A stretch of 16,288 nt of DNA, from positions 1 through 16,288 of the forward strand of contig CAYGJN010000062.1 in the NCBI GenBank assembly GCA_964350135.1, written 5' to 3'. Within the stretch, counting starts at the first letter, position 1. Each line of letters starts with the position of its first letter. This document shows positions 1-6,560 of the stretch, piece after piece. This DNA comes from CAYGJN01 sp964350135 (GTDB lineage Bacteria; Bdellovibrionota; Bacteriovoracia; Bacteriovoracales; Bacteriovoracaceae). A model generated the notes under the pieces. That model ran no database searches and was not told where the DNA came from. It saw nothing but the letters and a program-made list of their open reading frames with translations. The position numbers were made by a program, and so were the translations under genes.

Positions 1-1
1 G

Positions 2-745
2 GGGAGAGGTGAGTTGCAACTTGCTATCGTATTTGAAGAGCTTAGACGTAAAGGCTTTGAGTTTATGGTTTCCCGTCCAGAGGTTCTTTTTCAAGAAATT
101 GATGGGAAAAAACAGGAACCTTTTGAAAAAGTCGTTCTTGATATTCCTTCTGATTGCACAGGAACTGTGACTGAAAAACTTGGAAAGAGAAAAGGACGTA
201 TGGAGTCTATGACTCCTTTAGGTGATGATAGAACAAGAATGGAGTTTATTATTCCTTCTCGTGGCCTTATTGGTTACCGCTCAACTTTTCTAACTGATAC
301 TCGCGGTGAAGGCCTTATGTCTTCAGAGTTTTTAGGGTATAAAGAGTTTGCTGGTGAAATGCTAGCACGGGCCAACGGAGCAATCATTTCTGACCGTAAG
401 GGAAAAGCAACACCATATGCACTTTATAATGTTCTTCCAAATGGTGAGTTATTTGTTGAGCCCGGAGAGCAGGTCTATGAAGGGATGGTCATTGGCGAGC
501 ATACAAGAGTTAATGATTTAAATGTTAATGCTGTAAGAGAAAAGCATCTTTCCAGTATGAGAACTGCAGGAAAAGATGAAAATATTATTTTACCTCCAGT
601 ACGTCCTAGGAACTTAGACTGGGCCTTGGAGTGGATAGATAATGATGAATGGGTTGAGGTAACACCTAAGCTTATTCGTATTAGAAAAAGAGAACTTGAG
701 TCTAATAAGCGATCTGTTATAAGAGCAAGTAAGAAAGAGAAATAA
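2..745 (+). CDS. typA: TypA/BipA ribosome-associated GTPase, C-terminal part (5' truncated by window edge)
   Basis: TypA/BipA is a translational GTPase of the EF-G family that binds the 70S ribosome and helps ribosome assembly and stress or cold adaptation. The window starts inside the gene: the frame is already open at base 2 and reads GRGELQLAI, the conserved TypA stretch before VSRPEVLFQEIDG. About 247 codons remain of a protein that is usually near 600 residues, so the N-terminal G domain lies outside. Visible family landmarks are SRPEV, IPSRGLIGYRS, the TypA-specific C-terminal domain with YEGMVIGEH and NDLNVNAVREK, and the late EWIDNDEWVEVTPKLIRIRKR block. The TTG at base 14 is an internal codon, not a start. 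The stop overlaps the next gene's ATG (TAATG), which implies translational coupling. Confidence 0.97.
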   Translation, partial: GRGELQLAIVFEELRRKGFEFMVSRPEVLFQEIDGKKQEPFEKVVLDIPSDCTGTVTEKLGKRKGRMESMTPLGDDRTRMEFIIPSRGLIGYRSTFLTDTRGEGLMSSEFLGYKEFAGEMLARANGAIISDRKGKATPYALYNVLPNGELFVEPGEQVYEGMVIGEHTRVNDLNVNAVREKHLSSMRTAGKDENIILPPVRPRNLDWALEWIDNDEWVEVTPKLIRIRKRELESNKRSVIRASKKEK

Positions 746-1275
746 TGAAATTTTTAATTTTATGTTCCATTTTTATGAACATGTCTTTTGCCCAAGTAGT
801 AAAAGAAGGGGAGAAGTTCCCTGAAACATTTAATTTTAAAGAAGAGAAACTTGTTCTTAATGGTCTAGGGTTGAGATTAGCGACTTGGTTTGAAGTCAAA
901 GTCTATATTGGGGCTTTGTATTTAACGAGTAAGAGTCATGATGCTAATAATATTTTAAACTCTAAGTCTCCCAAAGTTATTCAGTTAAAATTTCTTAGAG
1001 ATGTTGAAAAAGAAAAAATTATTGCGCCCTGCAAAGCTCCCATCAAGAATCCTTTATTTATCAATTTACTTTAAAAACTTAACTCATTGATGGAAGATAT
1101 GAAAAAGAAAAGTTCAATGACTTTGTTGTTAGAGCAAAATCAAGTTGAAGTCCGCATTAATGGAAAGTCTAAAGGCCTAATCAATAAACCTGGTTTTGCT
1201 ACAGCTATTACGAGTATCTATTTAGGCTCAAATCCACCAAATGAAAAATTAAAAACTGGAATGCTGGGAAAATAA
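745..1275 (+). pseudogene. Chalcone-isomerase-like periplasmic protein, reading frame broken in the middle
   Basis: The first piece (745-1074) begins with a signal peptide (about residues 1-16, ending SFA) and then the bacterial chalcone-isomerase-like pattern: GLGLRLATWFEVKVYIGALYL followed by the strand ending QLKFLRDV. After about 1020 the frame drifts into KAPIKNPLFINLL and stops at 1072-1074. The expected C-terminal half, LMEDMKKKSSMTL then NQVEVRINGKSKG and a helix, resumes in the same frame from about 1078 to the stop at 1275. The third plus-strand frame between them (about 1014-1070) reads KNYCALQSS...YQFTLKT, which fits the missing middle better. That suggests two compensating indels, near the A-runs at 1008-1018 and 1073-1077, perhaps with a small deletion. 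This could be a true pseudogene or homopolymer sequencing errors. Bacterial members are periplasmic or secreted and of unclear function. The gene is coupled to typA through TAATG. Confidence 0.7.
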
Positions 1276-1307
1276 AAAGGGAGGATAGACCAAATCCCCC
1301 CTCTTTG
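1274..1307. terminator. Hairpin between convergent genes, probable bidirectional terminator
   Basis: GGGAGGA (1279-1285) can pair with TCCCCCC (1295-1301) across a 9-base loop, with one A-C mismatch. It is flanked by A residues on the left and CTCTTT on the right. It lies exactly between the stop of the chalcone-isomerase-like gene and the stop of the minus-strand gene at 1312. The stem is imperfect and the T-tract short, so efficiency is uncertain. Confidence 0.5.
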
Positions 1308-1311
1308 ACCA

Positions 1312-1701
1312 CTAAAGACAGCGAGGAAGGTTATTTAAACGTTTCGTCGCTTTTTCTGAAGCAAGGGAAGCCTCAGCTTTATATTGAGTACCTTGAATAT
1401 CTAAGTTCATTGAAAGTCCATTTTTAGTATAGCTTGAGATTGAAACAGCAGTAGCCTTACATCTTTTTGCTTGCCTTGGGCGCAACTGCAGATCACCGTT
1501 TGCTGGTTTTCTGTAAGTGCCAAGCTCTACAGAGATAAACTCACCTTGAGAGCTAATATATTGTTGGTATTTTCCATCTTTTTGAAAGTTGATGAAGACC
1601 TCAATTTTATTTTTTTTATCTACTACACTATGCCAATTTCCTACAGGGTTGGCTGCGAAGCAGCTACTTGCTATAAAGCAAAAAGCTAATATTTTTTTCA
1701 T
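1312..1701 (-). CDS. Small secreted protein, possible lipocalin-like beta fold
   Basis: The 129-residue product has a clear signal peptide: KK at positions 2-3, a hydrophobic core LAFCFIASSCFA, and probable cleavage near residue 16. The mature part starts NPVGNWHSVVD and continues with alternating hydrophobic strands (KIEVFINFQKDGKYQQY, VELGTYRKP, GLSMNLDIQ). A GxW near the N terminus followed by beta strands resembles small lipocalin-like periplasmic domains, but I cannot assign a family firmly. Two mature cysteines (in KRCKAT and the C-terminal PRCL) could form a disulphide. GGGG seven bases before the ATG serves as a Shine-Dalgarno site, and a good sigma70-type promoter sits just upstream. 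It is monocistronic. Function unknown. Confidence 0.8.
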   Translation of the reverse strand: MKKILAFCFIASSCFAANPVGNWHSVVDKKNKIEVFINFQKDGKYQQYISSQGEFISVELGTYRKPANGDLQLRPRQAKRCKATAVSISSYTKNGLSMNLDIQGTQYKAEASLASEKATKRLNNLPRCL

Positions 1702-1734
1702 AATGCATCCCCATGCAATCTTTTAAGTGGACGT

Positions 1735-1762
1735 ATCATAAGGGGGTGCGAACCCTGGTAAA
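1735..1762 (-). promoter_or_regulatory. Probable sigma70 promoter of the 129-aa secreted protein gene
   Basis: Read on the minus strand, TTTACC (1762-1757) is followed after 16 bases by TATGAT (1740-1735). The predicted start near 1727 gives a leader of about 25 bases that includes the GGGG Shine-Dalgarno site before the ATG at 1701. Confidence 0.45.
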
Positions 1763-1796
1763 GAGTTTTTGTAAAAATTACAGATGAAGAATCTAG

Positions 1797-1946
1797 CTAA
1801 AGCTCATCCTGAGGGCCAAATATCGGCTCAGAGAGCTCATCTAGAGCGAAGTATTGAATATTGTCAGAAACAACGAGTTGAGTAGCAAGCCTTGTGGCCA
1901 TATAGATTGAAAATTCCTTAATGATGGTACAAAATATTTTAATCAT
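1797..1946 (-). CDS. Doubtful 49-codon ORF or remnant of a gene 3' end
   Basis: The minus strand is open from ATG at 1946 to TAG at 1797. The predicted peptide has a hydrophobic/basic start (MIKIFCTIIKEF) and a more protein-like tail, MATRLATQLVVSDN then LDELSEPIFGPQDEL. DEL recurs 11 residues apart, from a repeated AGCTCATC in the DNA. No Shine-Dalgarno site precedes the first ATG; AAGGAA lies 12 bases before the internal ATG (MATRL), which would give 34 residues. I do not recognise a family. It may be a real small protein, a decayed gene tail, or chance. Confidence 0.2.
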   Translation of the reverse strand: MIKIFCTIIKEFSIYMATRLATQLVVSDNIQYFALDELSEPIFGPQDEL

Positions 1947-2015
1947 AATTCATAATCAGTATCGCTTATTTTTTCTAGGTATTGGTTTATGTTTTGGTTA
2001 AAGGATCATTAGGTT

Positions 2016-2243
2016 TTGATTAGAGTAATGCCATTTTTTTTGATTTTAGCAAGTTGTATGGATTATGGAGAGCATGTGAATGGTCTCTATAAAGTAAATG
2101 ACTGTTTTCAATATAAGGGCCAGTCTTATAAAGTCATTGAGGTGATGAATAAGAATTATAAATACCTTGATCTTAAAAATCAGAATGAGCTTGTTTATCC
2201 AATTAACTCTATAGATCTAGAGTCTCAAAAAACTTCTTGCTAG
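2016..2243 (+). CDS. Small predicted lipoprotein
   Basis: The frame opens with TTG at 2016 (AAAGGA at 2000-2005 is about 10 bases upstream) or with ATG at 2028. I prefer the TTG because it adds an Arg before the hydrophobic stretch and gives a usable signal peptide. The lipobox is LAS-C with Cys at residue 14, so the mature protein would be a lipid-anchored peptide of about 62 residues. It has a CxxY...YKVIEV beta-like stretch and a terminal Cys that could pair with the Cys in NDCFQY. Asp at +3 may matter for sorting but is not decisive. Its last 35 bases overlap the 3' end of the opposite-strand gene at 2209. No family recognised. Confidence 0.6.
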   Translation: MIRVMPFFLILASCMDYGEHVNGLYKVNDCFQYKGQSYKVIEVMNKNYKYLDLKNQNELVYPINSIDLESQKTSC

Positions 2244-2745
2244 TTGAAAATAATGAAAAGCTGGCAGTCTTATCTTCAAAGTTTAGCTGATAAGTTACCT
2301 GGATAAGTAATTGAGAGGGGGGGAATTGAGGGATATAGAGTCGAAATTCTTGTATTAGGAGTTCTTCTTTTGAAAGAGAGCGATTAAGTATGCTGCCATA
2401 GAGCTCACTGATAAAGTTTAGAATTGAAAGATCTGAAACTTTTCCAAAACTAAAATAATTACCTGAATTGAGTGATCCACCTAGCATGAGATTTGTTATG
2501 AGTTCATAAGCAGGTTGTTCAAGTAAGATAAATGAATTTTTATCAAAAAGAATTATACGAGAATCTTTTAAAGGTTTGATTTGCTCCCATTTAATAGGTT
2601 CTTCAATTTTTGAAGAAAGCTCAATTTTTCTTTTATACTTGAGTGAAAATTTCTTCTTGAATTGTTGAGTGAAACCATTGGTCAAGATTGTTAATTGGTG
2701 GAATTCATTTGTATTTAAAGCTTTCATAGTTAATGTATTTTCCAT
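2209..2745 (-). CDS. Standalone FliM-middle-domain-like (CheC/FliM-type) protein
   Basis: The 178-residue product has no signal peptide or membrane segment. The middle resembles the FliM/CheC/CheX fold: WEQIKPLKDSRIILFDKNSFILL (52-74), then a helix ending NLMLGGS (85-91), which is the place of the FliM NLFGGDG turn. It continues with a second helix, IPQFPP, and a strand-rich end (LIQVTYQLNFEDKTASFSLF) that matches the FliM strand entering its last helix. FliM's N-terminal CheY-binding segment and C-terminal FliN-like SpoA domain are absent, so this is about half a FliM. A role at the flagellar switch or in chemotaxis adaptation is inference from the fold; the CheC phosphatase E-N motifs are not evident. 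The start could also be the internal ATG at residue 7. The 3' end overlaps the convergent lipoprotein gene by 35 bases. Confidence 0.5.
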   Translation of the reverse strand: MENTLTMKALNTNEFHQLTILTNGFTQQFKKKFSLKYKRKIELSSKIEEPIKWEQIKPLKDSRIILFDKNSFILLEQPAYELITNLMLGGSLNSGNYFSFGKVSDLSILNFISELYGSILNRSLSKEELLIQEFRLYIPQFPPSQLLIQVTYQLNFEDKTASFSLFSTSKKFFETLDL

Positions 2746-2805
2746 TATACACCATCAAGTAAAGCTCAATGATTTATTGCCGATAAACTTATAATTGGAG
2801 GATCC

Positions 2806-3039
2806 ATGAAGATCTATATTATGACATTCATTCTTCTTGCTATGGGGATAAAATCCTTTGGTGCAGATACGGATCAAGATTATCAAAGCCAAAGACTTTT
2901 TGATTCAGCAAATATTGCTGTTGAGAAATCTCAAGAGGATCGTGAAACTTTCAAGAAAGATGATAATTACCGTGAAATTGCGAAGGAAAAAGATGATCCT
3001 TGGTTTAAGAAAATGGAATCTATTATCAAGGATAAGTAA
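2806..3039 (+). CDS. Small exported charged protein
   Basis: The 77-residue product has a signal peptide (MKIYIMTFILLAMGIKSFGA, cleavage near residue 20). The mature part is very hydrophilic and rich in Asp, Glu, Lys and Gln (QDYQSQRLFDSANIAVEKSQ, then KKDDNYREIAKEKDDPWFKK) and probably mostly helical. GGAGGA at 2797-2802, three bases before the ATG, is a strong Shine-Dalgarno site. It lies 88 bases upstream of the cytochrome operon on the same strand, so it may be cotranscribed, but a short weak hairpin (AGCT at 3052-3055 and 3061-3064, then TTTTTT) lies between them. I do not recognise the family. Confidence 0.65.
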   Translation: MKIYIMTFILLAMGIKSFGADTDQDYQSQRLFDSANIAVEKSQEDRETFKKDDNYREIAKEKDDPWFKKMESIIKDK

Positions 3040-3088
3040 GAGAAACTTGAAAGCTGATCTAGCTCATATTTTTTAGACAAAACTCCTA

Positions 3089-3103
3089 TTAAGATGCCCT
3101 TAA
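3089..3103. promoter_or_regulatory. Inverted repeat upstream of the cytochrome/cbb3 operon
   Basis: TTAAG-N5-CTTAA is a perfect 5+5 inverted repeat centred 32 bases before the diheme cytochrome ATG. It does not match the FNR/Anr consensus (TTGAT-N4-ATCAA) that commonly controls cbb3 operons. It could be an operator for another regulator or a chance AT-rich palindrome. No convincing -35/-10 pair is visible beside it. Confidence 0.25.
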
Positions 3104-3127
3104 GCTATTAACAACTTAGGGTTTTCA

Positions 3128-3931
3128 ATGATCAAATTTATCTTTTTGATGTTTCCGCTATTGGCAGCAGGGAACTCCTACTATCAAACAATTGCAAAAC
3201 AAGAGCTCTTGAACCACGGGAAAAAAGCATACCTTCGAAGATGCGCTAGTTGCCATGGTGAAAAAGGTAATGGCCTTGGCGGTGCTTCACCATTTCTTGA
3301 CCCTAAGCCGAGGGACTTCACTTCAGGAATTTTTAAATTCAGGTCTACTTCCCCTGGAATGCTTCCAACAGATGAAGATTTAATGAGAACTTTGCAAAGA
3401 GGAGTTCTGGGTACCAGCATGCCGAGTTTTAAATTTGTGCCTGAAAGCGAAAGATTTTCTATCGTTGAATACATTAAAACTTTTTCTCCAGCGTGGAATA
3501 AAAAAGAAAATATAGGAGTTGCAGTTCAAGGTGTAGACTTTCCAGTTGAAGATTTTCGAAATCATGACCAATTTATTTTAAGAGCAAAAAAGGGGCGTGC
3601 TCTTTATATTGAGGGATGTGTTCTTTGCCATGGAAAAAAAGGGCACGGAAATGGTGAGTCTTCTCAGGACTTGGTTGATGATTGGGGACAGAAAATTCTC
3701 CCCGCAGACTTTACTAAAAAATATATTAAATCTGGGCCAGGTGCCAAAGATATTTACCGAGTTTTATTGACAGGGCTAGACGGTACACCAATGGTTTCTT
3801 TTAAAGACACTTATACTGATGATCAACTTTGGGACCTTGTTGCTTATATTCTTTACCTAAGAGGTGAGGCAAATAATCACTATGACAATCAAACTTTTAT
3901 AAAACCAATTGCAGCAAGTGAAATAGAGTAG
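3128..3931 (+). CDS. Periplasmic diheme c-type cytochrome, first gene of cbb3 oxidase operon
   Basis: The 267-residue product starts with a signal peptide (hydrophobic FIFLMFPLLAAG) and carries two cytochrome c domains. The first has CASCH at residues 39-43 with a likely axial Met98 (GTSMPSF); the second has CVLCH at 164-168 with Met222 (GTPMVSF). The ends of both domains (IVEYIKTFS and DLVAYILYLRG) are the typical C-terminal cytochrome c helices. It should sit in the periplasm or be loosely anchored, and pass electrons from the bc1 complex or a soluble cytochrome to the oxidase. It takes the place of the diheme part of CcoP but lacks the usual N-terminal CcoP anchor. AGGG at 3118-3121 precedes the ATG by 6 bases. 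The gap to ccoN is 5 bases. Confidence 0.9.
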   Translation: MIKFIFLMFPLLAAGNSYYQTIAKQELLNHGKKAYLRRCASCHGEKGNGLGGASPFLDPKPRDFTSGIFKFRSTSPGMLPTDEDLMRTLQRGVLGTSMPSFKFVPESERFSIVEYIKTFSPAWNKKENIGVAVQGVDFPVEDFRNHDQFILRAKKGRALYIEGCVLCHGKKGHGNGESSQDLVDDWGQKILPADFTKKYIKSGPGAKDIYRVLLTGLDGTPMVSFKDTYTDDQLWDLVAYILYLRGEANNHYDNQTFIKPIAASEIE

Positions 3932-3936
3932 GAATT

Positions 3937-5328
3937 ATGGAAAATACAAAAGATCGACCTCTCGTTAATTTTGGATTAATTAAGGCCCATATGTTTTGGT
4001 CAACAGCACTTATCTTTGTTGTAGTGTTGGCCGGACTTGGTTATTCCATGCAGTTCATAGATATTTATCCATTCAAAGGTATTGAGTTTTTAAGTCCGGG
4101 AAGAATAAGAATGGTTCATACACAAGCCGTTGCTTATGGATGGCTTGCAAATGTTTTTTTCGCCATTATGCTTTATATGGTTCCTAAGCTTACAAGAACG
4201 CCAATTTACTCAGATAAGCTCGGTTGGTTTGTTTTTTGGTTTTATAATATATTAGTTCTTGGTGCAGTTATTGGTATTCTCGCTGGTTACGGACAAGCTC
4301 TTGAGTGGGGAGAAACGCCTGTCTGGTTAGATCCATTTATTGCTTTAGCTGTTGTTCTTTATGTATTCAATGTAGTCTGGTCAATATGGCAAGGCCGTCA
4401 TGAACCTTATTATGTAACAATTTGGTATGTTCTTGCTGCGCTGATTTGGACACCACTTGTTTTTGTTATGGGTAACTTTCTGCCCGAATTTGTTTTTGCT
4501 GGTTCAGGTGGAGCAACAATAACCTCTATGTATATTCATGATCTGGTTGGCTTATTTGTAACACCAATTGGAACTGGGATGGTTTATTATCTTCTACCAG
4601 TACTAATGAGAAAGCCGATATTTTCCCATTCTTTGTCACTTATTGGTTTTTGGGGGCTAGCATTTTTCTATCCAATGAACTCTGCTCACCACTATCTCTA
4701 TAGTCCTATCCCGATGTGGGCGCAGTACGCATCCGTTATTGCTTCGGTTGGTGTGCATGTTGTCGTCTACACAGTGGTCTTTAATATTTTAGCAACAGCT
4801 GCAAGCAATTGGAGTAAAATGACTGAGGATGTTTCCTTACAATTTATCATTGTTGGCGCTATTCATTACTTAATTACCTGTATCCAATGTGCGATTCAAG
4901 TGACCATGTCAGTGCAAGAAATTATTCACTTTACTGACTGGGTAGTAGGGCATGCACATTTAGTTCTTTTTGGAACTTTTAGTTTTTGGGCCTTTGCTTG
5001 GATTTACTACCTCGTACCAAGAATGCTCAAGGTTCCAATGTTTAGTAAGTCTCTAACTCGTTGGCATTTTTGGTTATCATTTATTGGCATTGTGGTTATG
5101 GATATTGATCTTCTCGCTGCTGGCGTTGTTCAAGGTTTTATGTGGAAGAGTCTCGTTCCATTTATTGATACAGTTGTAGCTAGTAAACCCTTTTGGTGGG
5201 TTAGAACCTTAGCAGGAGTTGCAATTTTTGCTGGAACAGTTTGTTTTATTGTAAATATCCTTATGACCTGGAAAGAGCATAAGTATGCAAAGGCAAAAGA
5301 TGTTGACTTAAAGGAGAGCCTAGCATGA
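3937..5328 (+). CDS. ccoN: cbb3-type cytochrome c oxidase catalytic subunit I
   Basis: CcoN is the heme-copper subunit that reduces oxygen to water with high affinity and pumps protons in the inner membrane. The 463 residues are close to the usual length and form about 12 membrane helices. His61 in HTQAVAYGW is a low-spin heme b ligand. His201 in YIHDLVGLFVTP and the His251-His252 pair in SAHHYLYSP are the CuB ligands. The neighbouring Tyr217/218 (GTGMVYYLLP) holds the cross-linked tyrosine position. His339 and His341 in VGHAHLVLFG ligate the two hemes. AGGA lies three bases before the ATG. The stop overlaps ccoO by four bases (ATGA), so the two are translationally coupled. Confidence 0.97.
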   Translation: MENTKDRPLVNFGLIKAHMFWSTALIFVVVLAGLGYSMQFIDIYPFKGIEFLSPGRIRMVHTQAVAYGWLANVFFAIMLYMVPKLTRTPIYSDKLGWFVFWFYNILVLGAVIGILAGYGQALEWGETPVWLDPFIALAVVLYVFNVVWSIWQGRHEPYYVTIWYVLAALIWTPLVFVMGNFLPEFVFAGSGGATITSMYIHDLVGLFVTPIGTGMVYYLLPVLMRKPIFSHSLSLIGFWGLAFFYPMNSAHHYLYSPIPMWAQYASVIASVGVHVVVYTVVFNILATAASNWSKMTEDVSLQFIIVGAIHYLITCIQCAIQVTMSVQEIIHFTDWVVGHAHLVLFGTFSFWAFAWIYYLVPRMLKVPMFSKSLTRWHFWLSFIGIVVMDIDLLAAGVVQGFMWKSLVPFIDTVVASKPFWWVRTLAGVAIFAGTVCFIVNILMTWKEHKYAKAKDVDLKESLA

Positions 5329-5945
5329 ATAGATTAGAGAAATTTAGTACAATATTTTTAATTGCTGGTTTTATTAGTTTTATTTTTGCTTTTGTTTTTC
5401 TTGGAGTATGGCCAGCTATCATGACTGGAGGAATTCCTGAAGATGGTGGTTTTCCAAAAGAGATCCCTCGTAATTTTCAGGTCTACTATAAAACCTTGCC
5501 AGAATATCATAAGGCCCTAATCATGGGGCGAGATATATATGTAAAAGAAGCTTGCTGGCATTGTCATTCTCAGTATGTAAGACCTGTTGGGGGAGAGTCC
5601 GTATACTATGGAGCAATATCAACACCAATAGAATATGAAAATGAACTAAATAGACCTCAGCTTTTTGGTACAAGAAGAGTGGGGCCGGATCTTACTCGTG
5701 AAGCAGATAAAAGAACTAATGATTGGCATTTTGCTCATCTTTATAATCCTAAATTAGTAGTTGTGGACTCAATCATGCCTGGGTATCCATGGTACTATGA
5801 TGAGAGTCAAAACCCACCTGCTCCAACAGAAGAAGCAATTGCATTAGTTGCTTATTTACAATCTCTTGGGAAATGGGTGAGCGATACCAATAGAGACTCA
5901 TATGATCTCAACCAAATTACTATGCCACCGGCATGGGAGGAATAA
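5325..5945 (+). CDS. ccoO: cbb3-type cytochrome c oxidase monoheme subunit II
   Basis: CcoO is the membrane-anchored monoheme cytochrome c that hands electrons to CcoN. The 206 residues have one N-terminal membrane helix (about 8-30, FLIAGFISFIFAFVFLGVWP) and a periplasmic domain. The heme motif is CWHCH at 77-81 within the signature EACWHCHSQYVRP; the sixth ligand is Met151 in SIMPGYPW. RRVGPDLTREADKR and WHFAHLYNP are further CcoO hallmarks, and EAIALVAYLQSLGKW is the closing cytochrome helix. GGAG before the ATG lies inside ccoN. Its stop overlaps the next ATG (TAATG). Confidence 0.97.
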   Translation: MNRLEKFSTIFLIAGFISFIFAFVFLGVWPAIMTGGIPEDGGFPKEIPRNFQVYYKTLPEYHKALIMGRDIYVKEACWHCHSQYVRPVGGESVYYGAISTPIEYENELNRPQLFGTRRVGPDLTREADKRTNDWHFAHLYNPKLVVVDSIMPGYPWYYDESQNPPAPTEEAIALVAYLQSLGKWVSDTNRDSYDLNQITMPPAWEE

Positions 5946-6202
5946 TGAAGGGAAAAAGTTTCTACAAAATCCCATTAATTATATCAATAGCAGTGTTTTC
6001 ACTTAGTATGGTAATTCTATGGGCCTTTCATTTTGATGAACTTAACAGATCTATGGCAATAGTCGGTGTCTGCTATGCACTTATTTGCTTTGCATTTCTT
6101 ATTTTTCAGATTTTTGCTTTTGTGCGAGCACATATTCATTATGATGAAGACTTTGAGAGTGTAAAGCTGAAAGTCTTTGAGGCGGAACGTGAAGAAGATT
6201 AA
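5945..6202 (+). CDS. Two-helix membrane protein of the cbb3 operon, unknown
   Basis: I take the ATG at 5945, which overlaps the ccoO stop and has GGGAGG five bases upstream, giving 85 residues. Two hydrophobic segments are visible (about 10-29 and 38-60), followed by RAHIHYDEDFESVK and a charged cytoplasmic or periplasmic tail ending AEREED. Tight coupling to ccoO means it is made with the oxidase and may stabilise or assemble it. It is not a standard CcoQ (one helix) or CcoH, and I do not recognise the family. The two His and acidic residues right after helix 2 could bind metal, but that is speculation. Confidence 0.75.
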   Translation: MKGKSFYKIPLIISIAVFSLSMVILWAFHFDELNRSMAIVGVCYALICFAFLIFQIFAFVRAHIHYDEDFESVKLKVFEAEREED

Positions 6203-6257
6203 GCAATATCTGTCGAGAGGATCATTTTGTTTTTATTGCAATGTAGATTCAGAGGAA

Positions 6258-6395
6258 ATGAAAATCTTTGTTATTGGTATTATAGGATTAATCTTTCTCG
6301 CAAGTTTTTTAGTTTTTTTAGGAGCTTACTTTAAAGGTGCATTTAAAAACGCTGAAGAGATTAAGAAAAAGTTATTAGAAATTGAAGAGGAGTGA
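6258..6395 (+). CDS. CcoS-like small membrane protein
   Basis: The 45-residue product has one N-terminal helix (about 2-24, IFVIGIIGLIFLASFLVFL) followed by FKGAFKNAEEIKKKLLEIEEE. The layout of one helix, G-x-F/Y, an acidic residue and an acidic tail is that of CcoS, a cbb3 maturation protein thought to help heme or copper insertion. The canonical CcoS GQF-DDLE motif is only loosely matched (GAFKNAEE), so the assignment is tentative. The start was chosen because GAGG lies immediately before this ATG (only two bases of spacing) and the frame upstream lacks a plausible start. It sits three bases before the next small gene. Confidence 0.5.
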   Translation: MKIFVIGIIGLIFLASFLVFLGAYFKGAFKNAEEIKKKLLEIEEE

Positions 6396-6398
6396 GAA

Positions 6399-6560
6399 AT
6401 GAATAATGAAGAAAACATAAAAGAAAGTGATTTCCACAAGGGGGCTGGTCACAAAATTCCTCATTTCGTACGTTTTGTATGGACCATCCTGGTCATTTGG
6501 GGTCTTTACTATCTTTTCAAGTATAGCTTACCAGATCTAAAATTATGGCTATTAAAGTAA
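6399..6560 (+). CDS. 53-aa membrane protein resembling the N-terminal anchor of CcoP
   Basis: The frame runs from ATG at 6399 (GAGG at 6387-6390) to TAA at 6558. The N-terminal third is hydrophilic (MNNEENIKESDFHKGAGHKIP), then HFVRFVWTILVIWGLYYLF forms one membrane helix, and the C terminus is short (LPDLKLWLLK). A polar lead ending in a Pro, an aromatic-rich W-x(5)-W helix, and a YLF exit are the pattern of the CcoP (FixP) N-terminal anchor. Here it stops before any cytochrome domain. With the secreted diheme cytochrome at 3128, this suggests a CcoP divided over two genes; that is inference. A CcoQ-like role is the alternative. It overlaps the following gene by 16 bases. Confidence 0.65.
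   Translation: MNNEENIKESDFHKGAGHKIPHFVRFVWTILVIWGLYYLFKYSLPDLKLWLLK

Larger units (their letters stand above)
1702..2015. other. 314-base stretch without a confident gene
   Basis: It contains the minus-strand promoter at 1735-1762, a doubtful 49-codon minus-strand ORF (1797-1946), and AT-rich sequence (1925-2000) that probably holds the promoter of the lipoprotein gene at 2016, although I find no convincing -35/-10 pair there. AAAGGA at 2000-2005 is the likely ribosome-binding site of that gene. No tRNA or strong hairpin was seen. Confidence 0.6.

Noticed and set aside
1735..1770. GGTTCGCACCC on the minus strand, resembling a tRNA T-arm
   Set aside because: The conserved A58 position is C, and no acceptor or anticodon stem can be built around it. 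It is better explained as the spacer of a TTTACC-N16-TATGAT promoter.
2790..2795. Perfect TATAAT upstream of the 77-aa gene
   Set aside because: It lies only about 10 bases before the ATG, so a transcript starting from it would lose the strong GGAGGA Shine-Dalgarno site, and no -35 box is present at the right distance.
3052..3064. AGCT-GATCT-AGCT followed by TTTTTT as a terminator after the 77-aa gene
   Set aside because: The stem is only 4 bp with an A/T-rich middle and is too weak to call; a coincidence in AT-rich DNA is as likely.
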